Source: DATDIC01 sp963777625 (GTDB lineage: Bacteria; Pseudomonadota; Alphaproteobacteria; Acetobacterales; Acetobacteraceae). Taken from it: a DNA stretch of 64,000 nt. Under the pieces are notes generated by a model, which saw nothing but the letters and a program-made list of their open reading frames with translations, made no database searches and had not been told where the DNA came from. The stretch spans positions 372,001 to 436,000 of the forward strand of contig CAVZRO010000001.1 of assembly GCA_963777625.1 (NCBI GenBank), written 5' to 3'. Below are positions 53,981 through 62,483 of the stretch, in pieces. Each line of letters opens with the position of its first letter. Position 1 is the first letter of the stretch. The position numbers and the translations under genes were made by a program.

Positions 53981-54037
53981 CGTCATGCCGGCGACAGCGG
54001 GAATGACGAGTGCGGTTTCGTATAATACCAACCCGCG
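53981..54037. repeat. REP hairpin plus solo MITE end
   Basis: CGTCATGCCGGCGACAGCGG then GAATGACG is a REP-type palindrome; 13 bp later TATAATACCAACCCGCG (54021-54037) matches the end of the MITE-like family but no core follows. It may be what is left after loss of a copy. It lies in the 190-bp gap between the BTAD gene and ampC. Confidence 0.65.
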
Positions 54038-54137
54038 AAGACGAAGACTCTAGAAGTTTCGCCTGCGTGGAAAAGCTTCCTGACCGTCCCGCTCTTGGCA
54101 CCGTCACCTCGCCTTCAGGCACACCATCTGCGCGTTT

Positions 54138-55307
54138 TCATTGCTCGCCAGCGGCAAGCGACGTGAGGATCCTGTACGCAGCGGTCACTCTTGCGGTGAT
54201 CGGATAGTCCTTATTGGCCAGAATGACGATGCCGAGACGCTTCTCCGGCACGAATGCCACGTATGCCCCGAAGCCGTTCGTCGAGCCGGTCTTGTTGATC
54301 CAGACGTCTTCACGCGGTTCCTGTGGCGGCCTTATTTCAGTCACCGGTACCGCATCGAAGATCATCGCGGACGAGTTCCCTTCCAGGAGCGTCCGCAACG
54401 TGACCGGATACGGATATTGCTCCCATATCAGGTCCTGCGTCATCACACCTGCCTGAAAGTAGCCGGTGTGCGTATCCGTGATCGCGCGCTGCAGCTTCGG
54501 GTCCAGTCTGATCAAATTCATGTTGGCTTCCACGAAGCGGATCATGTCGGAGGCCGTCGTTCTGACGCCATAGGCTTCAGACGACAGCATCGCGGTGGTC
54601 ATCCGCGCCGGCGCACCGGTTTGCGTGTAACCCTGTGCGTAGTCGGCCATCCTGGCCGCAGGAACGTCTATGTAACTGCTGTTCATGCCGAGCTCGGGAA
54701 ACAGGCGCTGTTCCATCAGCGCGGTGAAATCCCGCCCCATGCTCTTCGCCGTTATCAAGCCGAGCGTCCCGATGCCGAGATTGGAGTAAGTTCGGTATGT
54801 TCCTGGCGTGTAGGTCGGTCGCCACTCCTTGAAATACTGCATCAACTGATCGTTGTTCCGGATGTTATCCGGCACCTGCAATGGAAGCCCTCCGGGAGTG
54901 TGCGTGCCCAGATTGAGAAGACTCACACCGCCGAACTTGCTGTCGCGCAGCGGCGGCAGGTACTTGCTTGTCTCGTCTGACAGAGAAAGATAGCCGCAAA
55001 CTTGCGCATAAGCCGCCAACGTCGCCGTGAATAACTTGGTTACCGATCCGATCTCGAACAATGTGTCATGTGTGACCGGCTGGTAAGTCACCCTCGTCGC
55101 CTCGCCATAGTCGAACACATGGGCCGTACCGGCGACAGTGACGCCGACTGCGATGCCGGGAATTCGGTATTTCACCATCACTGGCCGTATCGCCGTGTCC
55201 ACCACACTCTTGATTCTGTTTGTCGGATCGCCGGCTGCGTGGCTGGCTGTGGTTGCGCACGTGGCAACGAAAATCGTCGCCACGAGACTGATGGCTTTGA
55301 ATTTCAT
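54138..55307 (-). CDS. ampC: Class C-like serine beta-lactamase
   Basis: 389 residues. A Sec signal peptide (MKFKAISLVATIFVATCATT, cleavage near SHA/AGD) leads into a serine beta-lactamase: Ser88-x-x-Lys91 in EIGSVTKLFTA, Tyr174-Ser-Asn in TYSNLGIG, and KTG 339-341 in NKTGSTNGFG. Length and motif spacing fit AmpC-type class C enzymes, which hydrolyse cephalosporins in the periplasm; related esterases/carboxypeptidases share the fold. No ampR is adjacent. The DNA is visibly lower in G+C than the surroundings. ATG 55307 has GGAAGG upstream. Confidence 0.87.
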   Translation of the reverse strand: MKFKAISLVATIFVATCATTASHAAGDPTNRIKSVVDTAIRPVMVKYRIPGIAVGVTVAGTAHVFDYGEATRVTYQPVTHDTLFEIGSVTKLFTATLAAYAQVCGYLSLSDETSKYLPPLRDSKFGGVSLLNLGTHTPGGLPLQVPDNIRNNDQLMQYFKEWRPTYTPGTYRTYSNLGIGTLGLITAKSMGRDFTALMEQRLFPELGMNSSYIDVPAARMADYAQGYTQTGAPARMTTAMLSSEAYGVRTTASDMIRFVEANMNLIRLDPKLQRAITDTHTGYFQAGVMTQDLIWEQYPYPVTLRTLLEGNSSAMIFDAVPVTEIRPPQEPREDVWINKTGSTNGFGAYVAFVPEKRLGIVILANKDYPITARVTAAYRILTSLAAGEQ

Positions 55308-55378
55308 CGTTCGACCTTCCAGCGCGTTATACTGCCCGTGCCATGGCGTGACCCGCTTACGCCCCTCTCGGCGCGCCG

Positions 55379-57019
55379 TCAGCCTGCCGCCTCGACCGCC
55401 GTCAGCCCGCGCTCCCGATAAATACGCAGCGTCGTCTCCCACGGCAGCACGCCCACGCGATTCATCCATTCCTGCCAGCGCGCCGACAAATCCGCCACGA
55501 TCTCCGGATGCACCGCCGCCAGATCGTTCAACTCGGTACGATCCGTCTCCAGATCATACAGCTCCCACGCGCTCGGATACTCCCGCACCAATTTCCACCG
55601 ACCCAGCCGGATCGCCGCATTGCCAGTGTGCTCCCAGAACAGCGGCACCGGATCCACCGCCGCGCCCCGCACCGCCGGCAACATGCTGCGACCCTCCAGC
55701 TTCGTCAGCTCCCATGCGATGGATGGCGGCGGATAGCACGCTCCGGTCGCCTCGATCACCGTCGGCACCAAATCCACCAACTGGAACGCCTGCGCCACGA
55801 TCGCGCCGCTCGCCAACCTGGCAGCCGGCCAGTGCAGGATCAGCGGCGTCGCGATCCCGCCCTCATGCACCCAGCGCTTGTAGAACCGGAACGGCGTGTT
55901 CGACAGGTTCGCCCATGCCCGTCCATAGCTGGCATAAGTGTCATCAGGCCCCGGCACGATGTCCGGCGTGTTGCCGATCCGCACCGGCTGACCCTGCTTG
56001 CCGGCGCGAGGCAGGATATCCGTTCTTAAACGAAACCGTTCCATCTCCACCTGCGGCAAATTCTCCGGCGACGCGCCGTTATCGGACAGGAACAGCAGCA
56101 GCGTGTCGTCCAGCTTTCCGCATTCCCGCAACGCCGCGAGGATCTGCCCGATGCCCCGGTCCATGCGGTCGATCATCGCCGCATAGACCTGCATCCGCCG
56201 AAGCTGCCAGTCGCGATCCGCCGCTTCGCTCCAGGGCAGTTGCGTCGGATCGCGGTCGCTCAGGCGGGTGTCGGCGGGCAGCACGCCTTCAGCGACCAGC
56301 CGCCGCATCCGCTCCACCCGCAGCCTGTCCCACCCGGCGTCGAACACGCCCTCATAACGCGCCACGTCCGCCTCCGGCGCGTGCAGCGGCCAGTGCGGCG
56401 CGGTGAACGCGGCGTACAGAAAGAACGGCGGCGCCTGCGCCCCGGCATGATCCCCGATGAAGCGCACCGCCTCCGCCGCGATCGCGTCGGTGTAGTAGAA
56501 CCCCGGCGCCTTCGCCTCGGCGGACGCATCCGCTTCCCCGCGCGTCAGCGTACCCGGCTCGTAAAAACTGCCGCACCCGGTCAGCGTGCCGAAGAACCGG
56601 TCGAACCCGCGCCGCGTCGGCCAGGAATCATTCGGGGTGTGCATATCGGTGGCCAGGTGCCACTTGCCGCACAGCGCCGTGGCATAGCCGCGGCCACGCA
56701 GTATCTCCGCCAGCGTGGCGCAATGGCGGTTCAGGTTGCCAGGATACCCGTGCGGACTGTCGTCATTGGTCAGCACGCCGATACCGGCCTGGTGCGGATG
56801 CAACCCCGTCAGCAAGGAGGCGCGGGACGGGCTGCACCGCGCCGTGTTGTAGAAATGCGAAAACCGCACCCCGCCGTGCCCCAGCGCGTCCAGATGCGGC
56901 GTTCGGATCTCGCCGCCGTAGCAGCCGATATCGGAAAACCCCATGTCGTCGGCCAGGATCAGCACGATATTCGGCGGCTCGCCGGGCTGTCGGCCGGTCT
57001 GTTCGCTGTCCGGTGTCAT
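55379..57019 (-). CDS. Arylsulfatase-type sulfatase
   Basis: 546 residues. The active-site Cys62 in ARCSPSRASLLTG must be converted to formylglycine by FGE (no FGE gene here). Metal-binding Asp in NIVLILADDMGFSD, and later LLFLSDNGASPEN. It lacks a signal peptide, so it is cytosolic. It would release sulfate from an organic sulfate ester. The ATG 57019 overlaps the stop of the binding-protein fragment (ATGA), so it is part of the liv-GST leftward transcript. Confidence 0.9.
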   Translation of the reverse strand: MTPDSEQTGRQPGEPPNIVLILADDMGFSDIGCYGGEIRTPHLDALGHGGVRFSHFYNTARCSPSRASLLTGLHPHQAGIGVLTNDDSPHGYPGNLNRHCATLAEILRGRGYATALCGKWHLATDMHTPNDSWPTRRGFDRFFGTLTGCGSFYEPGTLTRGEADASAEAKAPGFYYTDAIAAEAVRFIGDHAGAQAPPFFLYAAFTAPHWPLHAPEADVARYEGVFDAGWDRLRVERMRRLVAEGVLPADTRLSDRDPTQLPWSEAADRDWQLRRMQVYAAMIDRMDRGIGQILAALRECGKLDDTLLLFLSDNGASPENLPQVEMERFRLRTDILPRAGKQGQPVRIGNTPDIVPGPDDTYASYGRAWANLSNTPFRFYKRWVHEGGIATPLILHWPAARLASGAIVAQAFQLVDLVPTVIEATGACYPPPSIAWELTKLEGRSMLPAVRGAAVDPVPLFWEHTGNAAIRLGRWKLVREYPSAWELYDLETDRTELNDLAAVHPEIVADLSARWQEWMNRVGVLPWETTLRIYRERGLTAVEAAG

Positions 57020-57501
57020 GCGCGCAAAAATCCCGCCTTCTTCACGATATCAGTGAGTTGCATCTGCAACCTGTCCAGCCCGTCCTTCGCCTTCAAATCG
57101 CCGGATCCGATCTGGCTCAGTAGCTGCTCGGTGGCATCCAGCATCGCCGCGGCGAACACGTAACGCGGTGAGCGGCGTACCGACGGCATCGACGCCATCA
57201 GCGCCTCCAGATAGGGCCCGGTCTTGCTGTCGAACGCATCCGATACATCACGCCGTGTCGGAATGCCGCCGGCGCGCACGAAGCTCTCCTGCTGCTTGCG
57301 GTCGAGCATCCAAAGTATGAAGTCGGCAGCGGCCTTCTGATTGTCCGCTGGCCGAGCGGCGGGCACGCACATGGTCCAGGTCCCGCTGGTCGGCGCCGCG
57401 TGCCCGGTCGATCCGGTGGGCACCACCGCGTAGCCGAACTTGCCCACCATCGCCGACCGCTCCGGATCTTCCAGTTGCGGACCCGTGTCGGGCGCGTTCA
57501 C
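57016..57501 (-). pseudogene. C-terminal fragment of a family 1 ABC substrate-binding protein
   Basis: From a GTG at 57501 (overlapping the GST stop) the frame reads 161 codons: MVGKFGYAVVPTGSTGHAAP followed by TSGTWTMCVPAARPADNQKA, then WMLDRKQQESFVRAGGIPTR and ending QLTDIVKKAGFLRA. This is the C-terminal lobe of an SBP_bac_1 sugar-binding protein (typically over 400 residues). The N-terminal lobe and signal peptide are missing and are replaced by the GST gene. So it is a decayed importer component, possibly still translated by coupling. Confidence 0.72.
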
Positions 57502-58217
57502 AGCCCTGCGGCTCGGTCCTCCAGCGGTGAACGCGTCGCCCGTATGGAGGGGCGCTGGACCATCGCGTCCAGCCAGCGTTCCAGCGTTGGAAACGCCGAT
57601 AGCAACATCCGGCCCTCGGGCTCTGCCATGCGGAGATAGATGAGCATCGGCGCCGCGTGCAGATCCGCCAGGCTCGGTTGAGGCCCTGCAAGCCAGGGCA
57701 GGTCGCCCATGATGTCGGTCAGTGCGCCGAGGCAGGTTCGCGCTTTCGGCATCGCGTCCTTGATCCGCGCCTCGTCCGGCGAACGCCCGTTCGCCGGCGC
57801 CCGTACGCGCTCGACGAACAAATCCCACACCAGCGTGCGATAGGCATAGGAGTCGAGCACAGAGATCGCCTGGTTCATGCGTGCCCGCGCCCGCGCCTCG
57901 GCCGGCTGCAGCGGCGGCCCCGGAAAGCCTTCATCCACATAGCGCGCGATCGCTCCGGCTTCGTACAGGCGGAAGCCGTCGTGCTCGAACGCCGGGATGC
58001 GCCCGAACGGGTGGCGGGTCGAATAACCTTGCGGCAGCCCTTCCGCGGCGAAGATATCGACCTCAATCAGACGGTACGGAATGCGCTTTTCCTCCAACGC
58101 AAGGCGGACGATGCGCGTGTAGACGCTGTATGCAGCACCAAACAGCAGCGGCAGCGCTTGCCTTGTCGCCTCCGCGTCTCCCCGTCTCCGTGGTGAGATT
58201 TCTTCCTCTACTTGCAC
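57498..58217 (-). CDS. Glutathione S-transferase family protein
   Basis: 239 residues from GTG 58217. The thioredoxin-like half has LPLLFGAAYSVYTRIVRLAL, FGRIPAFEHDGFRLYEAGAI and ARYVDE; the helical half has PWLAGPQPSLADLHAAPMLI. It would conjugate or reduce small electrophiles with glutathione. The first 20 residues (EEEISPRRRGDAEATRQ) do not fit the family; they come from a sequence like a common intergenic GGAGACGGGG repeat, so the native start may have been displaced. The start codon overlaps the livM end. Confidence 0.82.
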   Translation of the reverse strand: MQVEEEISPRRRGDAEATRQALPLLFGAAYSVYTRIVRLALEEKRIPYRLIEVDIFAAEGLPQGYSTRHPFGRIPAFEHDGFRLYEAGAIARYVDEGFPGPPLQPAEARARARMNQAISVLDSYAYRTLVWDLFVERVRAPANGRSPDEARIKDAMPKARTCLGALTDIMGDLPWLAGPQPSLADLHAAPMLIYLRMAEPEGRMLLSAFPTLERWLDAMVQRPSIRATRSPLEDRAAGL

Positions 58218-59242
58218 TCCAGCGCTGCCTCCCGTTTCACCCGCGGGTTCCTCCGCCGCACCCATAGCCGTCCCAGGCTGGTGAACAATCCCGCCACCCC
58301 GCGCGGCATCAGGAACATGAACCCGATCAGGATCAGCCCGTAGATCGCCCCCGGCGCCGCCTTGGAGATATCATTGGCAATGTTCGGCACGAACTCGATG
58401 AACGCGCCGCCGAACAGCGCCCCGACGATCGAGGCCGCACCCCCCACCACCAGCCCGACGAAGATCGTGATAGACAATGTGAAATTGAAACTGTCCGGCG
58501 CCACGAACTGCACCGCGATCGTGCTCAGCGCCCCGGCAATGCCGGTGAACATCGCGCTTACCGCGAAGGTGCGCGTCTTCAGCCGGGTCAGGTTTACGCC
58601 CATCGCCTCCGCCGCCGTCGGATGGTCGCGCACCGCCATCATCGCCCGCCCGATCCGCCCGCGCACCAGATTCCAGCCCAGCAGGAACACGATCGCCCCT
58701 ACCGCCAGCGTGAACAGATAGATCCACTGGTCCGCCGACAGCGGCAACCCGAACGGCGCGTCCGGCTTGTCCGTGGTCAGCCCCTGCACGCCGCCGGTCA
58801 GGTCCTCCAGCGCGTTCACCTTCAATATCTGCGGCACCGCGACCGCCAATGCGAACGTAGTCAATGCCAGATACAGACCGCCCAGCCGCAGCGCCGGAAA
58901 TCCGACCAGGAATCCCAGCAGCGCGGACGTCGCCGCCGCCACCGGAACCGTCGCCCAGTACGGCCAGTCGTAATTCGCCATCAGAATCGCCGCAGTGTAC
59001 GCTCCCACCGCATAGAACGCGCCGTGCCCGAGTGATATCTGCCCGTTCACGCCGGTCAGCATCGTCAATCCCAGCACCGCGCACCCGTACGACACCAGCA
59101 TGGTGAGCTGGAACAGGTGATACGGATCCGCCACGAACGCCAGCGCGACCGCCACCGCCAGCACCACGACGATCCCGACCACCTGCCGCGCCGTCACCCC
59201 GCCCGCATCGGGCACGATCGAAACCACCCCGTCGTCGCGCAT
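58208..59242 (-). CDS. livM: Branched-chain amino acid-type ABC permease (LivM)
   Basis: 344 residues with about ten membrane segments, for example IVVVLAVAVALAFVADPYHL and the LivM motif GQISLGHGAFYAVGAYTAAI. It forms the import channel with LivH, driven by LivG/LivF. The last part RVKREAALECK ends at 58208. It follows livH after 3 bp. The ligand may be a branched-chain amino acid or an unrelated compound (amide, urea or aromatic acid); livJ/K is absent here. Confidence 0.9.
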   Translation of the reverse strand: MRDDGVVSIVPDAGGVTARQVVGIVVVLAVAVALAFVADPYHLFQLTMLVSYGCAVLGLTMLTGVNGQISLGHGAFYAVGAYTAAILMANYDWPYWATVPVAAATSALLGFLVGFPALRLGGLYLALTTFALAVAVPQILKVNALEDLTGGVQGLTTDKPDAPFGLPLSADQWIYLFTLAVGAIVFLLGWNLVRGRIGRAMMAVRDHPTAAEAMGVNLTRLKTRTFAVSAMFTGIAGALSTIAVQFVAPDSFNFTLSITIFVGLVVGGAASIVGALFGGAFIEFVPNIANDISKAAPGAIYGLILIGFMFLMPRGVAGLFTSLGRLWVRRRNPRVKREAALECK

Positions 59243-59245
59243 CCG

Positions 59246-60118
59246 CTACACCCTGGTCTGCACCACGCGGCCGAACAGCCCGGCCGGTTTCACCAGCAGC
59301 ACCGCGACGATGATGAGCAGCGCCACGGTCAGCTTCAGCTCGGTTCCCACCACGTAGGCGCCGAACAGGTTCTCCAGCACGCCGACCAGGAACCCGCCCA
59401 CCACCGCGCCCACCGGATTGTCGATCCCGCCCAGCAGCGCCCCGGCAAACGCGTACAGCAGAATGCCCAGCATCATGTTGGGATCGAGAAACACGATCGG
59501 CGCCACCATGATCCCGGCAATCCCGCCGATCGCCGCCGCCAGTCCCCAGCCCAACCCCAGCATCCGGTTCACGCGCACCCCGCACAGCCGCGACGAGGTC
59601 GGGTTGAACGCCGCCGCCCGCATCGCCAGCCCGAGCGTCGTGAACCGGAAGAACAAATAGACCAGCGTCAGCACGATCAGGGTGACCGCCGTCTCCCCCA
59701 GCTCGTGCGGCGAGACGAACCCGCCCAGCACCGCGTTCGATCCGCCGAACGGCGACGGAAACGGCTTGATGATATAGTCGAACACCCATCCGTCCATCGC
59801 ATTGATCAGCAGCAGCAATCCGATGAACACGCCCACTGCCGACAGCGGCGGCGCGTCCAGCATCGGACGCATCAGGATGCGCTCCACCAGCAGCCCCATC
59901 ACGAACGAGGCCACCACGGCAATCACGAACGCGCCCCAGTACGGCACCCCCGCATTGATCAGCGTAAGGCAGATATAGGTGGACAGCGTCGCCATCTCGC
60001 CCTGGGCGAAATTCAGATGGTGCGTTGACTGGTAGATCATCACCAGCGCCAGCGCCACCGACGCATAGATGCTGCCGTTGGCAATTCCTGAAATGACCTG
60101 GTGCGCCAGCCCGATCAT
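59246..60118 (-). CDS. livH: Branched-chain amino acid-type ABC permease (LivH)
   Basis: 290 residues, eight or so membrane segments. It starts MIGLAHQVISGIANGSIYAS, typical for LivH, has NFAQGEMATLSTYICLTLI, and the cytoplasmic coupling loop AMRAAAFNPTSSRLCGVRVN. Start ATG 60118. It pairs with LivM, 3 bp downstream, and is 84 bp from livF upstream. Confidence 0.92.
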   Translation of the reverse strand: MIGLAHQVISGIANGSIYASVALALVMIYQSTHHLNFAQGEMATLSTYICLTLINAGVPYWGAFVIAVVASFVMGLLVERILMRPMLDAPPLSAVGVFIGLLLLINAMDGWVFDYIIKPFPSPFGGSNAVLGGFVSPHELGETAVTLIVLTLVYLFFRFTTLGLAMRAAAFNPTSSRLCGVRVNRMLGLGWGLAAAIGGIAGIMVAPIVFLDPNMMLGILLYAFAGALLGGIDNPVGAVVGGFLVGVLENLFGAYVVGTELKLTVALLIIVAVLLVKPAGLFGRVVQTRV

Positions 60119-60202
60119 CGGTTCATCCCGCGAACGCCAGCCGTCTGCTCACATCGAATAACCTCTGCGTCGCTGCGGTGAATCTCTTGCTTCTCCCACC
60201 GA

Positions 60203-60925
60203 CTAATACCCGAGATACGACCGCCGCACCGACGCATCGCGCCGCATCTCCGCCGCCGGGCCACCCATCACGATCCGCCCCGTCTCCAGCAGGTACGCGT
60301 GATCGGCAATATCCAGCGCCAAACTGGCATTCTGCTCCACCACTAAAATACTCACGCCCTCCTCCTCATTGATGCGCCGCAATATCCCGAAAATCCCTTG
60401 CACGATCAGCGGTGCCAGGCCGAACGACGGCTCGTCCAGCAGCAGCAGCTTCGGCCGCACCAGCAGCGCCCGCGCGATCGCCAGCATCTGCTGCTCACCC
60501 CCGCTCAGCGTGCCCGCCTGCTGGCGCAACCTGTCCTGCAACACCGGGAAATACCCGAAGATGCGCGCGATATCCTCGCCCACCGCCGCCCGGTCCCGCC
60601 GCACATACGCGCCCAGCCGCAGATTCTCATCGACGGTCAGCTCCATGAACGTGCCGCGCCCGTCGGGCACGTGACCCACGCCGCGCCGCACGATCTCCTC
60701 TGCCGGCAGCCGGTCGATGCGCTCGTCGCCCAGCCGCACTTCCCCTTGCGCACGGATCAATCCGCAGATCGCTCGCAGCGTCGTCGTCTTCCCCGCACCG
60801 TTGGCGCCCAGCAGAGTCGTGACGCCACCCGGCTCCACCGCGAAGTCGATGCCGTGCAGCACCCTGGTATCGCCGTACCCCGCCAACAGCCCACGCGCCT
60901 CAAGCAGCGCCGGCATGCCACGCAT
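60203..60925 (-). CDS. livF: ABC transporter ATPase LivF
   Basis: 240 residues. Walker A GANGAGKTTTLRAI, signature LSGGEQQMLAIARALL, Walker B KLLLLDEPSFGLAP, and the H-loop replaced by the typical VVEQNAS of LivF. It hydrolyses ATP for the Liv importer. The start is 60925 or the Met three codons on (60916); both overlap the last bases of livG, so the two are coupled. Confidence 0.92.
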   Translation of the reverse strand: MRGMPALLEARGLLAGYGDTRVLHGIDFAVEPGGVTTLLGANGAGKTTTLRAICGLIRAQGEVRLGDERIDRLPAEEIVRRGVGHVPDGRGTFMELTVDENLRLGAYVRRDRAAVGEDIARIFGYFPVLQDRLRQQAGTLSGGEQQMLAIARALLVRPKLLLLDEPSFGLAPLIVQGIFGILRRINEEEGVSILVVEQNASLALDIADHAYLLETGRIVMGGPAAEMRRDASVRRSYLGY

Positions 60926-61712
60926 CCGCTTCGGTTTCGCCCAGATAGGCGCGGATCACCTCCGGCTCCGACCGCACCTCGTCCGGTGATCCGTCGGCGA
61001 TCTTGCGCCCGAATTCAAGTGCAACGACCTTCTCCGACACCCGCATCACCAGACTCATGTGATGCTCCACCAGCAGGATCGTCAGGTTGAACGGCTCGCG
61101 GATCCGCTCCAGCAGCATCGCCAGCTCGTCCACCTCGGCATGGTTCAGCCCGCCCGCCGGCTCGTCCAGCAGCAGCAGGCTCGGCTCGCCGATCAGCGCC
61201 CGTGCCATCTCCACCCGCTTCTGTGTAGGGAATGGCAGGCTCCCCGCCGCCACGTCGGCCACCGGCTCCAGGTCGAGCATCCGCAGCAGCTCGTGCAGCT
61301 TCTCGCGCGCCCGCCGCTCCTCCCGCCGCACCACGGGCAGTCGCAGCGCATTCGCAACAAAGCCGGAATGCCCGAGATGGTGCGCCCCCACCAGCACGTT
61401 GTCGCGCACGCTCAGGCTGCGGAACAGCGCCACGTTCTGGAACGTGCGGCCGATCCCCAGCGCCGCCATCCGGTGCCGCTTCACTCGCGTCAGCGACTCG
61501 CCGTTGAACAGGATATCGCCTTCGCTGTGGCGATAGATGCCGCTGATGCAGTTGAACAGCGTGGTCTTGCCCGATCCGTTCGGCCCGATCAGCCCGCAGA
61601 TCCGGTAGCGCTGCACGTCGAACGAAACCCCGCCCAGCGCCACCACGCCGCCGAAGCGCAGCACGACGTTTCGCACGCTGAGCAAAGGAACGCTCCCGCC
61701 CGGAGCGGTCAT
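60900..61712 (-). CDS. livG: ABC transporter ATPase LivG
   Basis: 270 residues. Walker A GPNGSGKTTLFNCISG, Walker B LLLLDEPAGGLNHAE and the H-loop VEHHM are present; the signature is the divergent LPFPTQKRVEMARAL seen in LivG proteins (instead of LSGGQ). It is the first gene of the leftward liv set. I start at ATG 61712 (MTAPGGSVPLLSVRN), where the ABC domain begins; a longer frame to 61856 adds a non-homologous tail. Confidence 0.92.
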   Translation of the reverse strand: MTAPGGSVPLLSVRNVVLRFGGVVALGGVSFDVQRYRICGLIGPNGSGKTTLFNCISGIYRHSEGDILFNGESLTRVKRHRMAALGIGRTFQNVALFRSLSVRDNVLVGAHHLGHSGFVANALRLPVVRREERRAREKLHELLRMLDLEPVADVAAGSLPFPTQKRVEMARALIGEPSLLLLDEPAGGLNHAEVDELAMLLERIREPFNLTILLVEHHMSLVMRVSEKVVALEFGRKIADGSPDEVRSEPEVIRAYLGETEADAWHAGAA

Positions 61713-61906
61713 GCCGCACCAGCGGTCATGCCGCGCCCTGGCCAGCGGCCATTCTGCGCAATCTGCTTCCCATCCGCCGTCCTTGCCCTGTACGGCGCCG
61801 TGACCGACGGCGCTCTTGTTGAGCGAAAGGGTGGCGAAGCACCGCCGGCAAGTCAACCGGAACCAAGGCGCTGTGAAACAGCGCCGATCGAAGCTAACTT
61901 GCCATC

Positions 61907-62473
61907 ATGAACGATCCCGCCCGCAAGCCCATGACCGCCGGCGAGTTCATCGCCTGGGCGATGACGCAGCCGGAAACCGAGCGTTACGAGCTGGCCGGCG
62001 GGGAGGTCATGGCCATGGCACCGGAGCGGTCCGGACATGGCCTGGCCAAGAGCTGGATTGCCAATCGTCTGATGAATGCAATCAGCGCGGCGAACCTTCC
62101 ATGCGACGTCTATGTGGGCGAGACGAGCGTCCGGATCGACGAGGACACGGTATATGAGCCGGACGTGCTGCTTCGCTGCGGCCAGCGGCTCGCTTCGGAT
62201 GCTACGGAAGTTACCGATCCTGTCGTGGTGGTCGAAATCCTCTCCCGATCAACGCAAGGGCGGGATCGCGGCGCCAAGCTCGACGACTATTTCCGCCTGC
62301 CCTCCGTCGTGCATTACCTCATCGTGAAGATCGAGAACCGTACCATTATCCATCATCATCGGGAAACCGAAACAACGATCAGCACCCGCATCATCCGCGA
62401 TGGCCCCGTCCGCCTCGATCCGCCCGGTGTGACGCTCGACAGCGCCTTCCCGCCGGACCGGCCCCCCGCCTGA
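61907..62473 (+). CDS. Uma2-family nuclease-like protein
   Basis: 188 residues. The DUF820/Uma2 pattern is clear: MTAGEFIAWAMTQPETERYE, DVYVGETSVRIDEDTVYEPD and VVVEILSRSTQGRDRGAKLD, then DYFRLPSVVHYLIV. The Glu/Asp/Lys of a PD-(D/E)xK site are in YEPDVL and VEILS...K. Members are numerous in cyanobacteria and some bacteria, and their role is unclear; a nuclease is presumed. ATG 61907; divergent from livG. Confidence 0.86.
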   Translation: MNDPARKPMTAGEFIAWAMTQPETERYELAGGEVMAMAPERSGHGLAKSWIANRLMNAISAANLPCDVYVGETSVRIDEDTVYEPDVLLRCGQRLASDATEVTDPVVVVEILSRSTQGRDRGAKLDDYFRLPSVVHYLIVKIENRTIIHHHRETETTISTRIIRDGPVRLDPPGVTLDSAFPPDRPPA

Positions 62474-62483
62474 CCCCAGCCCG

